Below, piece by piece: positions 8,801 through 14,789 of a stretch of 14,887 nt of DNA. The position numbers and the translations under genes are program-made. Within the stretch, counting starts at the first letter, position 1, and each line of letters starts with the position of its first letter. This DNA is from an uncultured bacterium (GTDB lineage Bacteria > Bacillota > Clostridia > Lachnospirales > Lachnospiraceae): positions 1 to 14,887 of the forward strand of contig CAMUHA010000068.1 of assembly GCA_947088515.1 (NCBI GenBank). Direction: 5' to 3'. The notes under the pieces were generated by a model. It had not been told where the DNA came from. It worked only from the letters and a program-made list of their open reading frames with translations, and did no database searches.

Positions 8801-9378
8801 AGATTATTATGCTGTCAGGGTATGACTTTAGCGAAGTGGAAAGTGAAGTCCGGGATGCTGGCGTGGACGGATTTCTTTCCAAACCGCTCTTTAAATCCCG
8901 TCTGGTGTATCTGCTGAAAAAGATAGCCAGTGAAGAAAAGGTGGTAGATGTACAAGAGGAATGCACAACTTCGGAGGACTCCGCCCTGCCAGGGTTTTCC
9001 GGGAAAAAAATTCTCCTTGCAGAAGATAATGAGCTGAACAGAGAAATAGCCATGGAGATTATTGGAAGCACAGGAGCCATTGTGGAGTGTGCGGTAGATG
9101 GAAAGCAGGGAGTCGAGAAGTTTTTGGAGAAAGAAGAAGGCTATTATGACCTTATCTTTATGGATATACAAATGCCGGTAATGAATGGACACGAGGCCAC
9201 AGAAACCATCAGGAAGCTGGAGCGGAAGGACGCTAAGAAAATTCCTATTATTGCCCTTACAGCAAATGCCTACACAGAGGATGTGATTGCAAGCAGAAAG
9301 GCGGGTATGAATGAGCATATGACAAAACCGCTTATGATTGAAAGACTGATGGAATGTATGACAAGGTGGCTGAAATAA
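5827..9378 (+). CDS. Soluble hybrid sensor histidine kinase: multiple PAS-like modules, HisKA, HATPase_c, two receivers
   Basis: A 1183-residue cytoplasmic hybrid kinase; no membrane segment or signal peptide is visible. The N-terminal PAS-like module (about 1-110) carries Cys48, Cys56 and Cys59 in the stretch VCHELMSGFCSNCPL. Four further PAS-like modules follow at roughly 115-232, 245-365, 385-500 and 515-650, each ending near a DV-containing strand typical of PAS domains. The HisKA H-box SHDVRTPMN has the phosphorylated His at 680. The ATPase has an N-box at D796-N797, the DNGIGM box from D831 and GAGLGM from G861. Receiver 1 has acidic residues D920-D922, phosphoacceptor D969 and K1019; receiver 2 has E1066/D1067, D1113 and K1167. 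All key residues are present and no Hpt domain follows, so output probably goes to a protein encoded elsewhere. GGAGGG at 5813-5818 supports the start. Kinase and receiver calls are firm; PAS boundaries are approximate and the signal is unknown. Confidence 0.95.
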   Translation: MKPENYKMLLDSLQIAGIYVIREDNHQILYFNRRIKEIMPGIELGMVCHELMSGFCSNCPLLNIEGKKESRAIKYNNLFGKAVDIVASRIMWGDIPAYSIAITSHVDAASFTYDKILRVNLANGVIDLMQMEPLLQAQETAAPETLEKWIEELIGKGSMYGGDAARVRKFGNLSYLKRKLAGGRQVLTCTYRRRQGKEYRWYMMEIVPSFDYADKGQFAMLYIKDVHDAYRKGLELEETNIQNREIVSSLGEMNFGVYLINLQTGISNPVRISECMSGAALPEIMAWDDVLSELSENFFHPDDEEKLLKNFSYQALTQTWEKGGKREILCRYLLEGKYRYASITAHFYERGENERNVVLALLDVDERTRREIKQDQRDLRMVAIIKSVYDIMNSVDLTTGKCERTLLKAKNESDKIWTGDYEDYIQRAAKEWVYYEDAERFKAALSIESLREKAAKVKESSQVICQFRVREEGIKWIEEHLFFIRQDNTVMVNILSKDVTREKQKEADYDREKRERNHIINSMGSLFFAAYYIDIEADTYKMVSHKGAVGKIFGDERNCTHAFRQYADRFVHEDDKEEFLETMNCENFRKKLSLEHPHFSLEYRKEPAPEVKGGNRGWVRGTVVLSEMQDGITKKALYMVQDVTENKKKEEREQMILKDAYEVALNASTIKSDFLSKMSHDVRTPMNAIIGMTAIAGAHLDEREKVADCLNKITAASNHLLSLVNEILDMSKIETGKIDLAEEEFNLSNLLQDVMATIRPQAAAKQHELKFRIKLEHEDVIGDVMRLRQVFVNILDNAVKYTSVEGKLELEITEKESQDFGYGCYEFVFKDNGIGMSPEFLNKIYEPFSRAEDTRISKTEGAGLGMTITQNIIRMMNGDIVIDSREGKGTRITVTVFLKQQNTEIADIEKYAGQKMLVVDDDRDSCEVACDILTDMGINSKWTQSGREAINCIQEADAAGESFFAVILDWKMPDMDGIETARAIRQIDDGVKIIMLSGYDFSEVESEVRDAGVDGFLSKPLFKSRLVYLLKKIASEEKVVDVQEECTTSEDSALPGFSGKKILLAEDNELNREIAMEIIGSTGAIVECAVDGKQGVEKFLEKEEGYYDLIFMDIQMPVMNGHEATETIRKLERKDAKKIPIIALTANAYTEDVIASRKAGMNEHMTKPLMIERLMECMTRWLK

Positions 9379-9392
9379 AAAGTGTGTATTGG

Positions 9393-9420
9393 GGTACCTT
9401 CCCTATGGAAGGTACCTTTT
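9393..9420 (+). terminator. Intrinsic terminator of the hybrid kinase gene
   Basis: A perfect 10-bp stem, ggtaccttcc (9393-9402) with ggaaggtacc (9407-9416), around a 4-base loop and followed by TTTT. It begins 14 bases after the kinase stop codon. Confidence 0.85.
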
Positions 9421-9450
9421 CCTGTCTTATCCGTTAAGAAAATATCCAGG

Positions 9451-9486
9451 AAGGCATTGTCTATTGGATTACAGGCATAATGCCTT
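9451..9486. repeat. Inverted repeat in the convergent intergenic region
   Basis: The 8-base arms aaggcatt (9451-9458) and aatgcctt (9479-9486) are perfect complements with a 20-base loop. It lies between two terminators, so it may be a leftover or a weak extra structure; no function can be assigned. The rest of 9421-9501 holds no gene I can support. Confidence 0.4.
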
Positions 9487-9500
9487 GAAATTAACAATGC

Positions 9501-9541
9501 AAAAGGGAAACAACTTCACTATGAAGTGTTTCCCTTCTTTT
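9501..9541 (-). terminator. Bidirectional intrinsic terminator, mainly for the DUF5722 gene
   Basis: Arms 9505-9518 and 9522-9534 pair over 13 bp with one bulged A (9513) and a 3-base loop. It is flanked by AAAA at 9501-9504, which reads as a U run on the minus strand, and by a T-rich run on the plus side (9535-9541). It lies about 50 bases beyond the stop of the minus-strand gene and can also catch read-through from the kinase gene. Confidence 0.8.
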
Positions 9542-9589
9542 GTTTGTTTTTGGATTGTAGTTTTCCTATTTCGCCGGCAGAGTCTTTAA

Positions 9590-11140
9590 TTATCGCACTG
9601 TGATGCGGCTTGATAAATCAACGCCTGCCATGGCAGAGGCCTGGGCAAGGTAATTGGGGTCGCCGGCATGTTTGTAGAACTCATACGCCATTTTATGTCT
9701 GCCGTCAGGGGCAATAACACCTATTGCCAGTCCCTGCGCAATTTCGGTTGCATGGTCCAGTTCACGGGAAAGAATCAGGCCGTCAACATATTTGTTGCTG
9801 GCTGCCTGCAAAAAGGCATAAGTAACTGCAATTGCCTGCTGTTCTTCACCAGCGCTGGAAGTAAAGCCCACTTCAGAAAGCTTCACTGTGCGGACCGTGC
9901 CCTTTGGAGATAAAAGCTCAGGCTGGGAAAGAAAATCTGTGATAACATCAATATTCTGCATGGTTACATATCTGGAATCCTGTGAGTGGGTAGCATATTT
10001 GGTAGGGGTCCAGTTGTTGGGGTCATACAGCGGTACATTGTAAGGATGGCTGGAAAGCCTCCAGTCGATATTTCCCTGTGCCTTCACATAATTGTTGAAT
10101 GCTACAAGGAAGGGGCGGGAACCAAAGTAGGAGGGACCGGAAGCAACAGCCCACTGTTGGTCAGTGGCAACATAAATCTGTGCGTTGCCGTTTTCTGATT
10201 TAATGCCATTATACATAATACGGAAGGCATTGGCATATTCCGCAGCATACTGGTTGATATCGGTAGTCTGCATGAAATTCCATGGATTACGTGCGTTCAC
10301 CTCATTGCCGATAATCCAGTTATCCACTGTACCATAACCCGTATTAGAGTAACGCTGTCCTAAAAAGGAAGCCACGGCTGCCAGCTTCTCCACGCCTGCC
10401 TGGTCGGCAGCGTTTAACGCATAATAATTAGCGGCTGCGCCTCTGGATAAAGGATGAATCAAAGTCTGGTCTGCGCCAAGGTCATTTAATATAATGAAAG
10501 TTACCTGAATTCCCTGGGCATTCATTTGCTTTGCGATGGTGTCGTATTCTCCAATATAGCTGGAATTAAAGCTATATGTTTTTCCATTGTACTGGTAATT
10601 GATGCCGCCGCCGTTGGTAATACGGCCAAGAAGCAGATTATAAGTAATCTGTTTGATTCCAAGGTCTTTTAAGTTTCCGGCGTTAAGCAGCTGGGCAGCA
10701 GGGAGCATTCCCTTGATGCTTCCGTCCCGTCTTGGCGCTGTGTGGCCTGCTGAAGCTTCCGGGTTGGTGATGTATACGGAATTGGAAACCGGGGTAGGCA
10801 CACCATTTTTGATGGCTACAATGGTGAACTTCTTAAATAAGTTACTGCCTGCACTGTTTTTGTTCAGCGGAAATGTAAATACGGCTGAACCATTGGGGGC
10901 CTGGGCAACTTCAACACCTTGGGCGCCGGTCTGGTAGGCTTCCTGCGCATACAGATGCAGAACTCCGTCTTCGGACACTACAGATGAAGAGCCGGATACC
11001 ACAACCTGGTTTCCCTGAATCAGGGCTGATTGTAGTGATGCAGTTTCTGCTGCATAGACTTTGGAATTACCAGAAAAAAACAGTATGATAACCGCAAAGG
11101 CTGTCAGTGCAGCGGTAAAAATGGATTTGTTTCGAAACAT
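9590..11140 (-). CDS. Secreted DUF5722-type glycosidase-like protein
   Basis: A 516-residue exported protein with a classical signal peptide: a basic start, a hydrophobic core (about 7-23) and a likely cleavage after Ala30 (VYA/AET). A small beta-rich domain (about 31-128) precedes a large domain (about 135-500) that resembles the DUF5722 family, whose fold appears related to (beta/alpha)8 glycoside hydrolases. Supporting motifs are WIIGNE with Glu280, SSHPY with His365 and LSEVGFTS with Glu423; a Glu after an Asn in the middle and a second Glu near the end of the barrel are the usual catalytic pair in clan GH-A enzymes. No lipobox, LPxTG, SLH, dockerin or recognised carbohydrate-binding module is seen, so it is probably released. 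The start is supported by GAGGAGGG 7 bases upstream. It is a single-gene unit with its own promoter and terminator. DUF5722 is recalled by resemblance; the substrate is unknown and hydrolase activity is inference. Confidence 0.85.
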   Translation of the reverse strand: MFRNKSIFTAALTAFAVIILFFSGNSKVYAAETASLQSALIQGNQVVVSGSSSVVSEDGVLHLYAQEAYQTGAQGVEVAQAPNGSAVFTFPLNKNSAGSNLFKKFTIVAIKNGVPTPVSNSVYITNPEASAGHTAPRRDGSIKGMLPAAQLLNAGNLKDLGIKQITYNLLLGRITNGGGINYQYNGKTYSFNSSYIGEYDTIAKQMNAQGIQVTFIILNDLGADQTLIHPLSRGAAANYYALNAADQAGVEKLAAVASFLGQRYSNTGYGTVDNWIIGNEVNARNPWNFMQTTDINQYAAEYANAFRIMYNGIKSENGNAQIYVATDQQWAVASGPSYFGSRPFLVAFNNYVKAQGNIDWRLSSHPYNVPLYDPNNWTPTKYATHSQDSRYVTMQNIDVITDFLSQPELLSPKGTVRTVKLSEVGFTSSAGEEQQAIAVTYAFLQAASNKYVDGLILSRELDHATEIAQGLAIGVIAPDGRHKMAYEFYKHAGDPNYLAQASAMAGVDLSSRITVR

Positions 11141-11201
11141 TTCTGTTCCCTCCTCAATTTTATTTTAAATCCTTTCGCCTGCGTGGAACAGGCTCTATGC
11201 T

Positions 11202-11230
11202 ATTATAGTAAACTTTTAAGATTGTTTCAA
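11202..11230 (-). promoter_or_regulatory. Promoter of the DUF5722 gene
   Basis: On the minus strand, TTGAAA (11225-11230) and a perfect TATAAT (11202-11207) are separated by 17 bases. The predicted start near 11195 gives a leader of about 55 bases, which contains a small gcctg/caggc hairpin before the ribosome binding site. Confidence 0.65.
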
Positions 11231-11244
11231 TAGAATGCAGAATG

Positions 11245-11301
11245 TTCCAGTTATTTTCTTTGTAAATCTTTATTTTGGATTACGTAAAGTGGAAACTGGA
11301 A
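11245..11301. repeat. Dispersed inverted repeat between the divergent promoters
   Basis: ttccagtt (11245-11252) and aactggaa (11294-11301) are perfect inverted copies 41 bases apart, and a related GTTCCA recurs at 11314-11319. They sit between the minus-strand promoter (11202-11230) and the reductase start. They could be paired operator half-sites, but no regulator is encoded nearby. Apart from promoters and repeats, the 296-base gap 11141-11436 holds no gene I can see. Confidence 0.3.
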
Positions 11302-11350
11302 GGAAAATGATTTGTTCCAGGCCTTCTACCTGGCGAAATGGAAAAAGCTG

Positions 11351-11379
11351 TGGAATACAAAAAATATCTATGTTAAAAT
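11351..11379 (+). promoter_or_regulatory. Possible promoter of the aldo/keto reductase gene
   Basis: An extended -10, TGTTAAAAT (hexamer 11374-11379), lies 17 bases after a weak -35, TGGAAT (11351-11356). The predicted start is near 11386. The extended -10 is the main support. Confidence 0.4.
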
Positions 11380-11404
11380 AAAGAATAAATTTACATAAGT
11401 ATCT

Positions 11405-11420
11405 GTTTTAAAATTAAAAC
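11405..11420. promoter_or_regulatory. AT-rich palindrome just before the reductase ribosome binding site
   Basis: GTTTTAA (11405-11411) and TTAAAAC (11414-11420) form a 7-2-7 inverted repeat in the predicted leader, downstream of the -10 and directly before AAGGAG (11424-11429). It could be an operator; the loop is too short for a stable RNA hairpin. In AT-rich DNA it may be chance. Confidence 0.3.
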
Positions 11421-11436
11421 CGGAAGGAGCAAACAA

Positions 11437-12570
11437 ATGGAAAAAAGAAAAATGGAAAACATAGGGGTTGAAACTTCCCTGTTGGGTTTTGGATGTATGC
11501 GTTTTCCAACAGTAAATGGGGAAATTGATGAACCTGTGGCAGAAAAAATGATAGATAAGGCGATTGCTGAAGGAGTAAATTATATTGACACCGCATATCC
11601 CTATCATGGCGGAAAAAGTGAGACATTCCTTGGGAAGGTTTTAAAGAAATATGACAGAAACTCCTTTTATCTTGCAACAAAGCTGCCTTTATGGATGGTA
11701 AATTCCCTGGAGGATGTGGACCGGATATTTGAAGAACAGCTTCAAAAGCTGCAGACGGATTACATTGATTTTTATCTGCTCCACGCGGTCGGCAGGGAAC
11801 GTTGGGATGCCATGAAAAAAATAGGATGCGTGGAACGCCTTGAGAAGCTGAAAGAGGAGGGCAGAATTAAATATCTGGGCTTTTCTTTTCACGACAGTTA
11901 TGAAGTGTTTGAAGAAATACTAAACAGCAGGTCCTGGGACTTTTGCCAGATCCAGCTCAATTATATGGACACACAGGAACAGGCCGGACTGAAAGGATAT
12001 GAATTATCTGCTGGGAAGAATATTCCGGTGGTGGTAATGGAGCCTGTAAAAGGCGGTTCTCTGGCAGCTTTCTCTGATGAAATTCTGGAGAAGTTCCGGG
12101 AAATTGACCCCTTTACATCTCCGGCAGGTGTGGCTCTGCGCTGGGTAGGAAGCCTTCCGGGTGTGAAAGTTATTTTAAGCGGAATGTCTTCCATGGAACA
12201 GGTGGAGGATAATTTAAAAACCTTTTCTCCCTTTTGTCCAATGACCCGGAAAGAAAAAGATGTGGTGGAAAAAGTGACGGATATCATAAGGAGCCGCGTG
12301 CAAAATGGCTGTACAGGATGCCGCTATTGTATGCCCTGTCCGGCAGGTGTGGATATTCCGGGATGTTTCCGGGCCTGGAATACATACCATATGTATCAGA
12401 ACTACCATGCGGTAAGCTGGAGCTGGGAACAGGAGCTTGGAGAGAAGAAGCAGGCAAAGAACTGTATCAAATGCGGTAAATGCGAGGCAGTCTGTCCCCA
12501 GAAGCTTGCAATCCGAAAGGACCTTGAAAAGGTACAATCGGATTTGGATAAAAAGGAAATGGTTCTGTAA
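11437..12570 (+). CDS. Aldo/keto reductase with C-terminal 2x[4Fe-4S] ferredoxin domain
   Basis: A 377-residue cytoplasmic oxidoreductase. The (beta/alpha)8 aldo/keto reductase domain (about 1-270) keeps the expected tetrad: Asp51 and Tyr56 in DTAYPYHGG, Lys82 in ATKLP, and His116 in YLLHAV. The C-terminal part (about 288-370) has two iron-sulfur motifs, C292/C295/C298/C301 (CTGCRYCMPCP) and C343/C346/C349/C353 (CIKCGKCEAVCP). Joined reductase-ferredoxin proteins of this kind are common in anaerobic Clostridia, where the clusters presumably pass electrons to or from the active site; their substrates are mostly unknown. The start is supported by AAGGAG 7 bases upstream. It is divergent from the DUF5722 gene, and its TAA directly abuts the stop of the convergent MATE gene, leaving no terminator of its own. 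Family call is firm; the reaction is not known. Confidence 0.94.
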   Translation: MEKRKMENIGVETSLLGFGCMRFPTVNGEIDEPVAEKMIDKAIAEGVNYIDTAYPYHGGKSETFLGKVLKKYDRNSFYLATKLPLWMVNSLEDVDRIFEEQLQKLQTDYIDFYLLHAVGRERWDAMKKIGCVERLEKLKEEGRIKYLGFSFHDSYEVFEEILNSRSWDFCQIQLNYMDTQEQAGLKGYELSAGKNIPVVVMEPVKGGSLAAFSDEILEKFREIDPFTSPAGVALRWVGSLPGVKVILSGMSSMEQVEDNLKTFSPFCPMTRKEKDVVEKVTDIIRSRVQNGCTGCRYCMPCPAGVDIPGCFRAWNTYHMYQNYHAVSWSWEQELGEKKQAKNCIKCGKCEAVCPQKLAIRKDLEKVQSDLDKKEMVL

Positions 12571-13950
12571 TTAAGGTTTTTTGTCAAATCCATGTACCCA
12601 GTCGCAGAACAGATAATAAATGAGATATATAATAGAGCTGATTCCCCAGGTAATCGGATAAGCCATGTAAATATGTTTTATTTCACCTGTAAAGCGCATA
12701 ACCAGCACAATATATATAATCCGCACAACACACCAGATGGACAGCATGATAATCATAGGAACAAAGGCTTTTCCCGCTCCCCGGCAGACTGCCGCAACGG
12801 AGTGGGAAAAGGCAAGCAGGCAGTAAAATAAAGCCACAGTATGGGCCTGCTGCACACCAAATGCAATCACGCCTGGGGTCTTGTCAAACAATCCAATCAG
12901 CTGGGGGGCAAACAAGTAGTAGAATACACCGATTGCCTCCGCAAGAAGCACAGCTGTCAGGATGGAAAAGGCAGCCCCTTTTTTGGCGCGGTCATATTTT
13001 CGGGCCCCAAGATTCTGACTGATAAAGGTGGTACATGCCATATTAAAGCTTGTGATGGGCAGGAAAGCGAACCCTTCAATTTTTGCATGAGTTCCATAGG
13101 CTGCCATAGCCATGGCGCCAAAGGAATTAATCTGTGACTGCACAATTACATTCGCTAAAGCGATTACAGAATTTTGTACGCCAGAGGGAAGCCCAAAACG
13201 GATGATTTCTCCAAAAACATCCCGGTAAATGCGGATTCTGGATATTTCCACAGTAAACAGGTTCCCTTTCTTTAACAAATGTATCATACATAAAACGACA
13301 CTTCCTGCCTGGGAGATAACCGTTGCCACGGCAGCAGACCCTACCCCCATGCCAAATACTGCCAGAAATAACAAATCCAGCGCCACATTTAATACAGATG
13401 AGAAAATCAGATAATATAAAGGACGCCTGCTGTCTCCAAGCGCATTCATAATGCTGCGGCAGATGTTATACATAACCATAGCTAATGCGCCCAGAAAATA
13501 ATACCGGAAATAAACCACAGCTTCCGGCATCACAGCAGGGTCTGTCTGCATCCAGACCAAAAACACTGGCGTCAGCATAACCCCTATTACGGTCAGAAGA
13601 AGTCCGCTGGCAATTCCAAAGGCCATTAAGGAATGAACTGCTTTGGAAACCTGTTCCTTATCGCCAGCCCCGAAATATTTGGAAATTACAACGCCGCCGC
13701 CCATGGCAGTTCCCATAAAGAAACTAATCATCAGAAAAATAAGGGTTCCTGATGAAGTTACAGCCGCAAGAGCGTTTGTTCCAAGGTATTTTCCAACAAT
13801 CAGCGCGTCCGCTGTGTTATAAAGCTGCTGGAAAACCTGGCTTAAAAAAACCGGAATGGCAAATTCCAGCATCATTTTGTAGGGATTGCCTACTGTCATG
13901 TCCTTTGTATGTGATGTAGATACTGTTTTCTTATGTTTAATCTGTTCCAT
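12571..13950 (-). CDS. MATE-family efflux transporter
   Basis: A 459-residue integral membrane protein with about 12 hydrophobic helices arranged as two homologous halves, the normal size for MATE cation-coupled exporters. The N-terminal signature MTVGNPYKMMLEFAIPVFLS, with a Pro in TM1, and the following NTADALIVGKYLG are typical of the MATE group common in Firmicutes. Such proteins export drugs, dyes or metabolites using a Na+ or H+ gradient; the substrate here cannot be read from sequence. The start at 13950 has an AAAGG ribosome binding site about 7 bases away and a close promoter (13974-14002). A short hydrophilic N-terminal tail of about 20 residues precedes the signature. The gene is convergent with the reductase, with stop codons touching at 12570/12571. 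The promoter carries an inverted repeat, suggesting control by a DNA-binding regulator. Confidence 0.95.
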   Translation of the reverse strand: MEQIKHKKTVSTSHTKDMTVGNPYKMMLEFAIPVFLSQVFQQLYNTADALIVGKYLGTNALAAVTSSGTLIFLMISFFMGTAMGGGVVISKYFGAGDKEQVSKAVHSLMAFGIASGLLLTVIGVMLTPVFLVWMQTDPAVMPEAVVYFRYYFLGALAMVMYNICRSIMNALGDSRRPLYYLIFSSVLNVALDLLFLAVFGMGVGSAAVATVISQAGSVVLCMIHLLKKGNLFTVEISRIRIYRDVFGEIIRFGLPSGVQNSVIALANVIVQSQINSFGAMAMAAYGTHAKIEGFAFLPITSFNMACTTFISQNLGARKYDRAKKGAAFSILTAVLLAEAIGVFYYLFAPQLIGLFDKTPGVIAFGVQQAHTVALFYCLLAFSHSVAAVCRGAGKAFVPMIIMLSIWCVVRIIYIVLVMRFTGEIKHIYMAYPITWGISSIIYLIYYLFCDWVHGFDKKP

Positions 13951-13973
13951 GATTTAGCCTTTCTTTTTTTCTT

Positions 13974-14002
13974 ATTGTACTTTAAATCTAAAGGAAATGC
14001 AA
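13974..14002 (-). promoter_or_regulatory. Promoter of the MATE gene
   Basis: On the minus strand, TTGCAT (13997-14002) and TACAAT (13974-13979) have a 17-base spacer. The predicted start near 13967 leaves a leader of only about 17 bases, ending in the AAAGG ribosome binding site. Confidence 0.5.
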
Positions 14003-14033
14003 AACCCTTTTTTGCATGTCTTGTATCACATGC
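13997..14033. promoter_or_regulatory. Stacked inverted repeats at the MATE promoter, candidate operator
   Basis: ATGCAAAA (13997-14004) and TTTTGCAT (14010-14017) form an 8-5-8 inverted repeat covering the -35 of the MATE promoter. A second one, GCATGT (14014-14019) and ACATGC (14028-14033), overlaps it. A third short one, CTGCA/TGCAG (14058-14062 and 14067-14071), lies further out. The position suits a repressor or activator of efflux. No regulator gene is adjacent. Confidence 0.45.
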
Positions 14034-14100
14034 CCCTGTATGGTAAAATCGGAAAAACTGCAACAATGCAGCCCCATTTTAGAATTAATGTGTAAGTAAC

Positions 14101-14129
14101 TTGCAACATAAATAAATACAATATATAAT
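14101..14129 (+). promoter_or_regulatory. Promoter of the Uma2-family gene
   Basis: TTGCAA (14101-14106), a 17-base spacer and a perfect TATAAT (14124-14129). The predicted start near 14136 gives a very short leader that begins at the AAGGAAGGTG ribosome binding region (14135-14144). Confidence 0.6.
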
Positions 14130-14149
14130 GAAAAAAGGAAGGTGATAGG

Positions 14150-14704
14150 ATGAATGTAGCAGCAGTAAAGCAATTAGACCATCATACAATTGAAGATATA
14201 TATAATTTACCGGAAGGACAACGGGCAGAATTAATTGATGGTGAATTATATATGATGGCAACGCCTAACAGAATTCACCAAAGACTTGTTATGCTGTTGT
14301 CAAATAGTATTTTTAATTACATTCAAGACAAAAATGGGGATTGCGAAGTGTATCCTTCACCATTCGCAGTATTTTTGAACGCGAATAATGATATTTACCT
14401 TGAGCCTGATATTTCTGTAATCTGTGATAAAAATAAACTCACAGATGAGGGATGCAAGGGTGCGCCGGATTGGATTATTGAAATTGTATCTCCTTCCAGT
14501 CGCCCGATGGATTATAGTAAGAAATTATTTAAATACAGGTCGGCACAAGTTAGAGAATATTGGATTGTTGACCCAATGAAACAACAGATTATAGTTTATA
14601 ATTTTGAGTATGATACATTTGGAGAATATTCTTTTTCAGATAAAGTAAAAGTTGGAATATATGAAGACTTTGAAATTGATTTTGCCCAAATAAGTGTTGA
14701 ATAG
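14150..14704 (+). CDS. Uma2 family (DUF820) PD-(D/E)XK nuclease-like protein
   Basis: A 184-residue protein with the Uma2 layout: a helical start with an AELIDGELY motif (Glu27), the acidic EPDISV (Asp87), IEIVSPSS (Glu111), then DYSKKLFKY with Lys124/Lys125 and the strand EYWIVDP. These are the expected metal-binding and catalytic positions of a PD-(D/E)XK nuclease fold, all present at full length for the family. The physiological role of Uma2 proteins is poorly known; they are abundant in cyanobacteria and scattered elsewhere, often in accessory DNA. Three sampled 60-base lines of the gene have about 28-33% G+C, against about 53% in sampled lines of the reductase and MATE genes, which suggests recent acquisition. 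A good promoter and ribosome binding site precede it. Family call is confident; nuclease activity is inference from fold. Confidence 0.9.
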   Translation: MNVAAVKQLDHHTIEDIYNLPEGQRAELIDGELYMMATPNRIHQRLVMLLSNSIFNYIQDKNGDCEVYPSPFAVFLNANNDIYLEPDISVICDKNKLTDEGCKGAPDWIIEIVSPSSRPMDYSKKLFKYRSAQVREYWIVDPMKQQIIVYNFEYDTFGEYSFSDKVKVGIYEDFEIDFAQISVE

Positions 14705-14736
14705 TGGAATATACCGTGGCTGCCAAATTCCTGGCA

Positions 14737-14765
14737 TTGACAAAATAAAGAAGTTATGCTAAATT
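14737..14765 (+). promoter_or_regulatory. Candidate promoter near the right edge
   Basis: A perfect TTGACA (14737-14742), a 17-base spacer and TAAATT (14760-14765) preceded by TG in the extended -10 position. The start would be near 14772, shortly before a small open frame at 14790. Confidence 0.5.
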
Positions 14766-14789
14766 ACCATCAATAACATAAGAAAAGCG

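Noticed and set aside
9389..9589. A 66-codon plus-strand frame in the convergent gap.
   Set aside because: It spans two strong terminator hairpins, has no ribosome binding site and no recognisable protein features.
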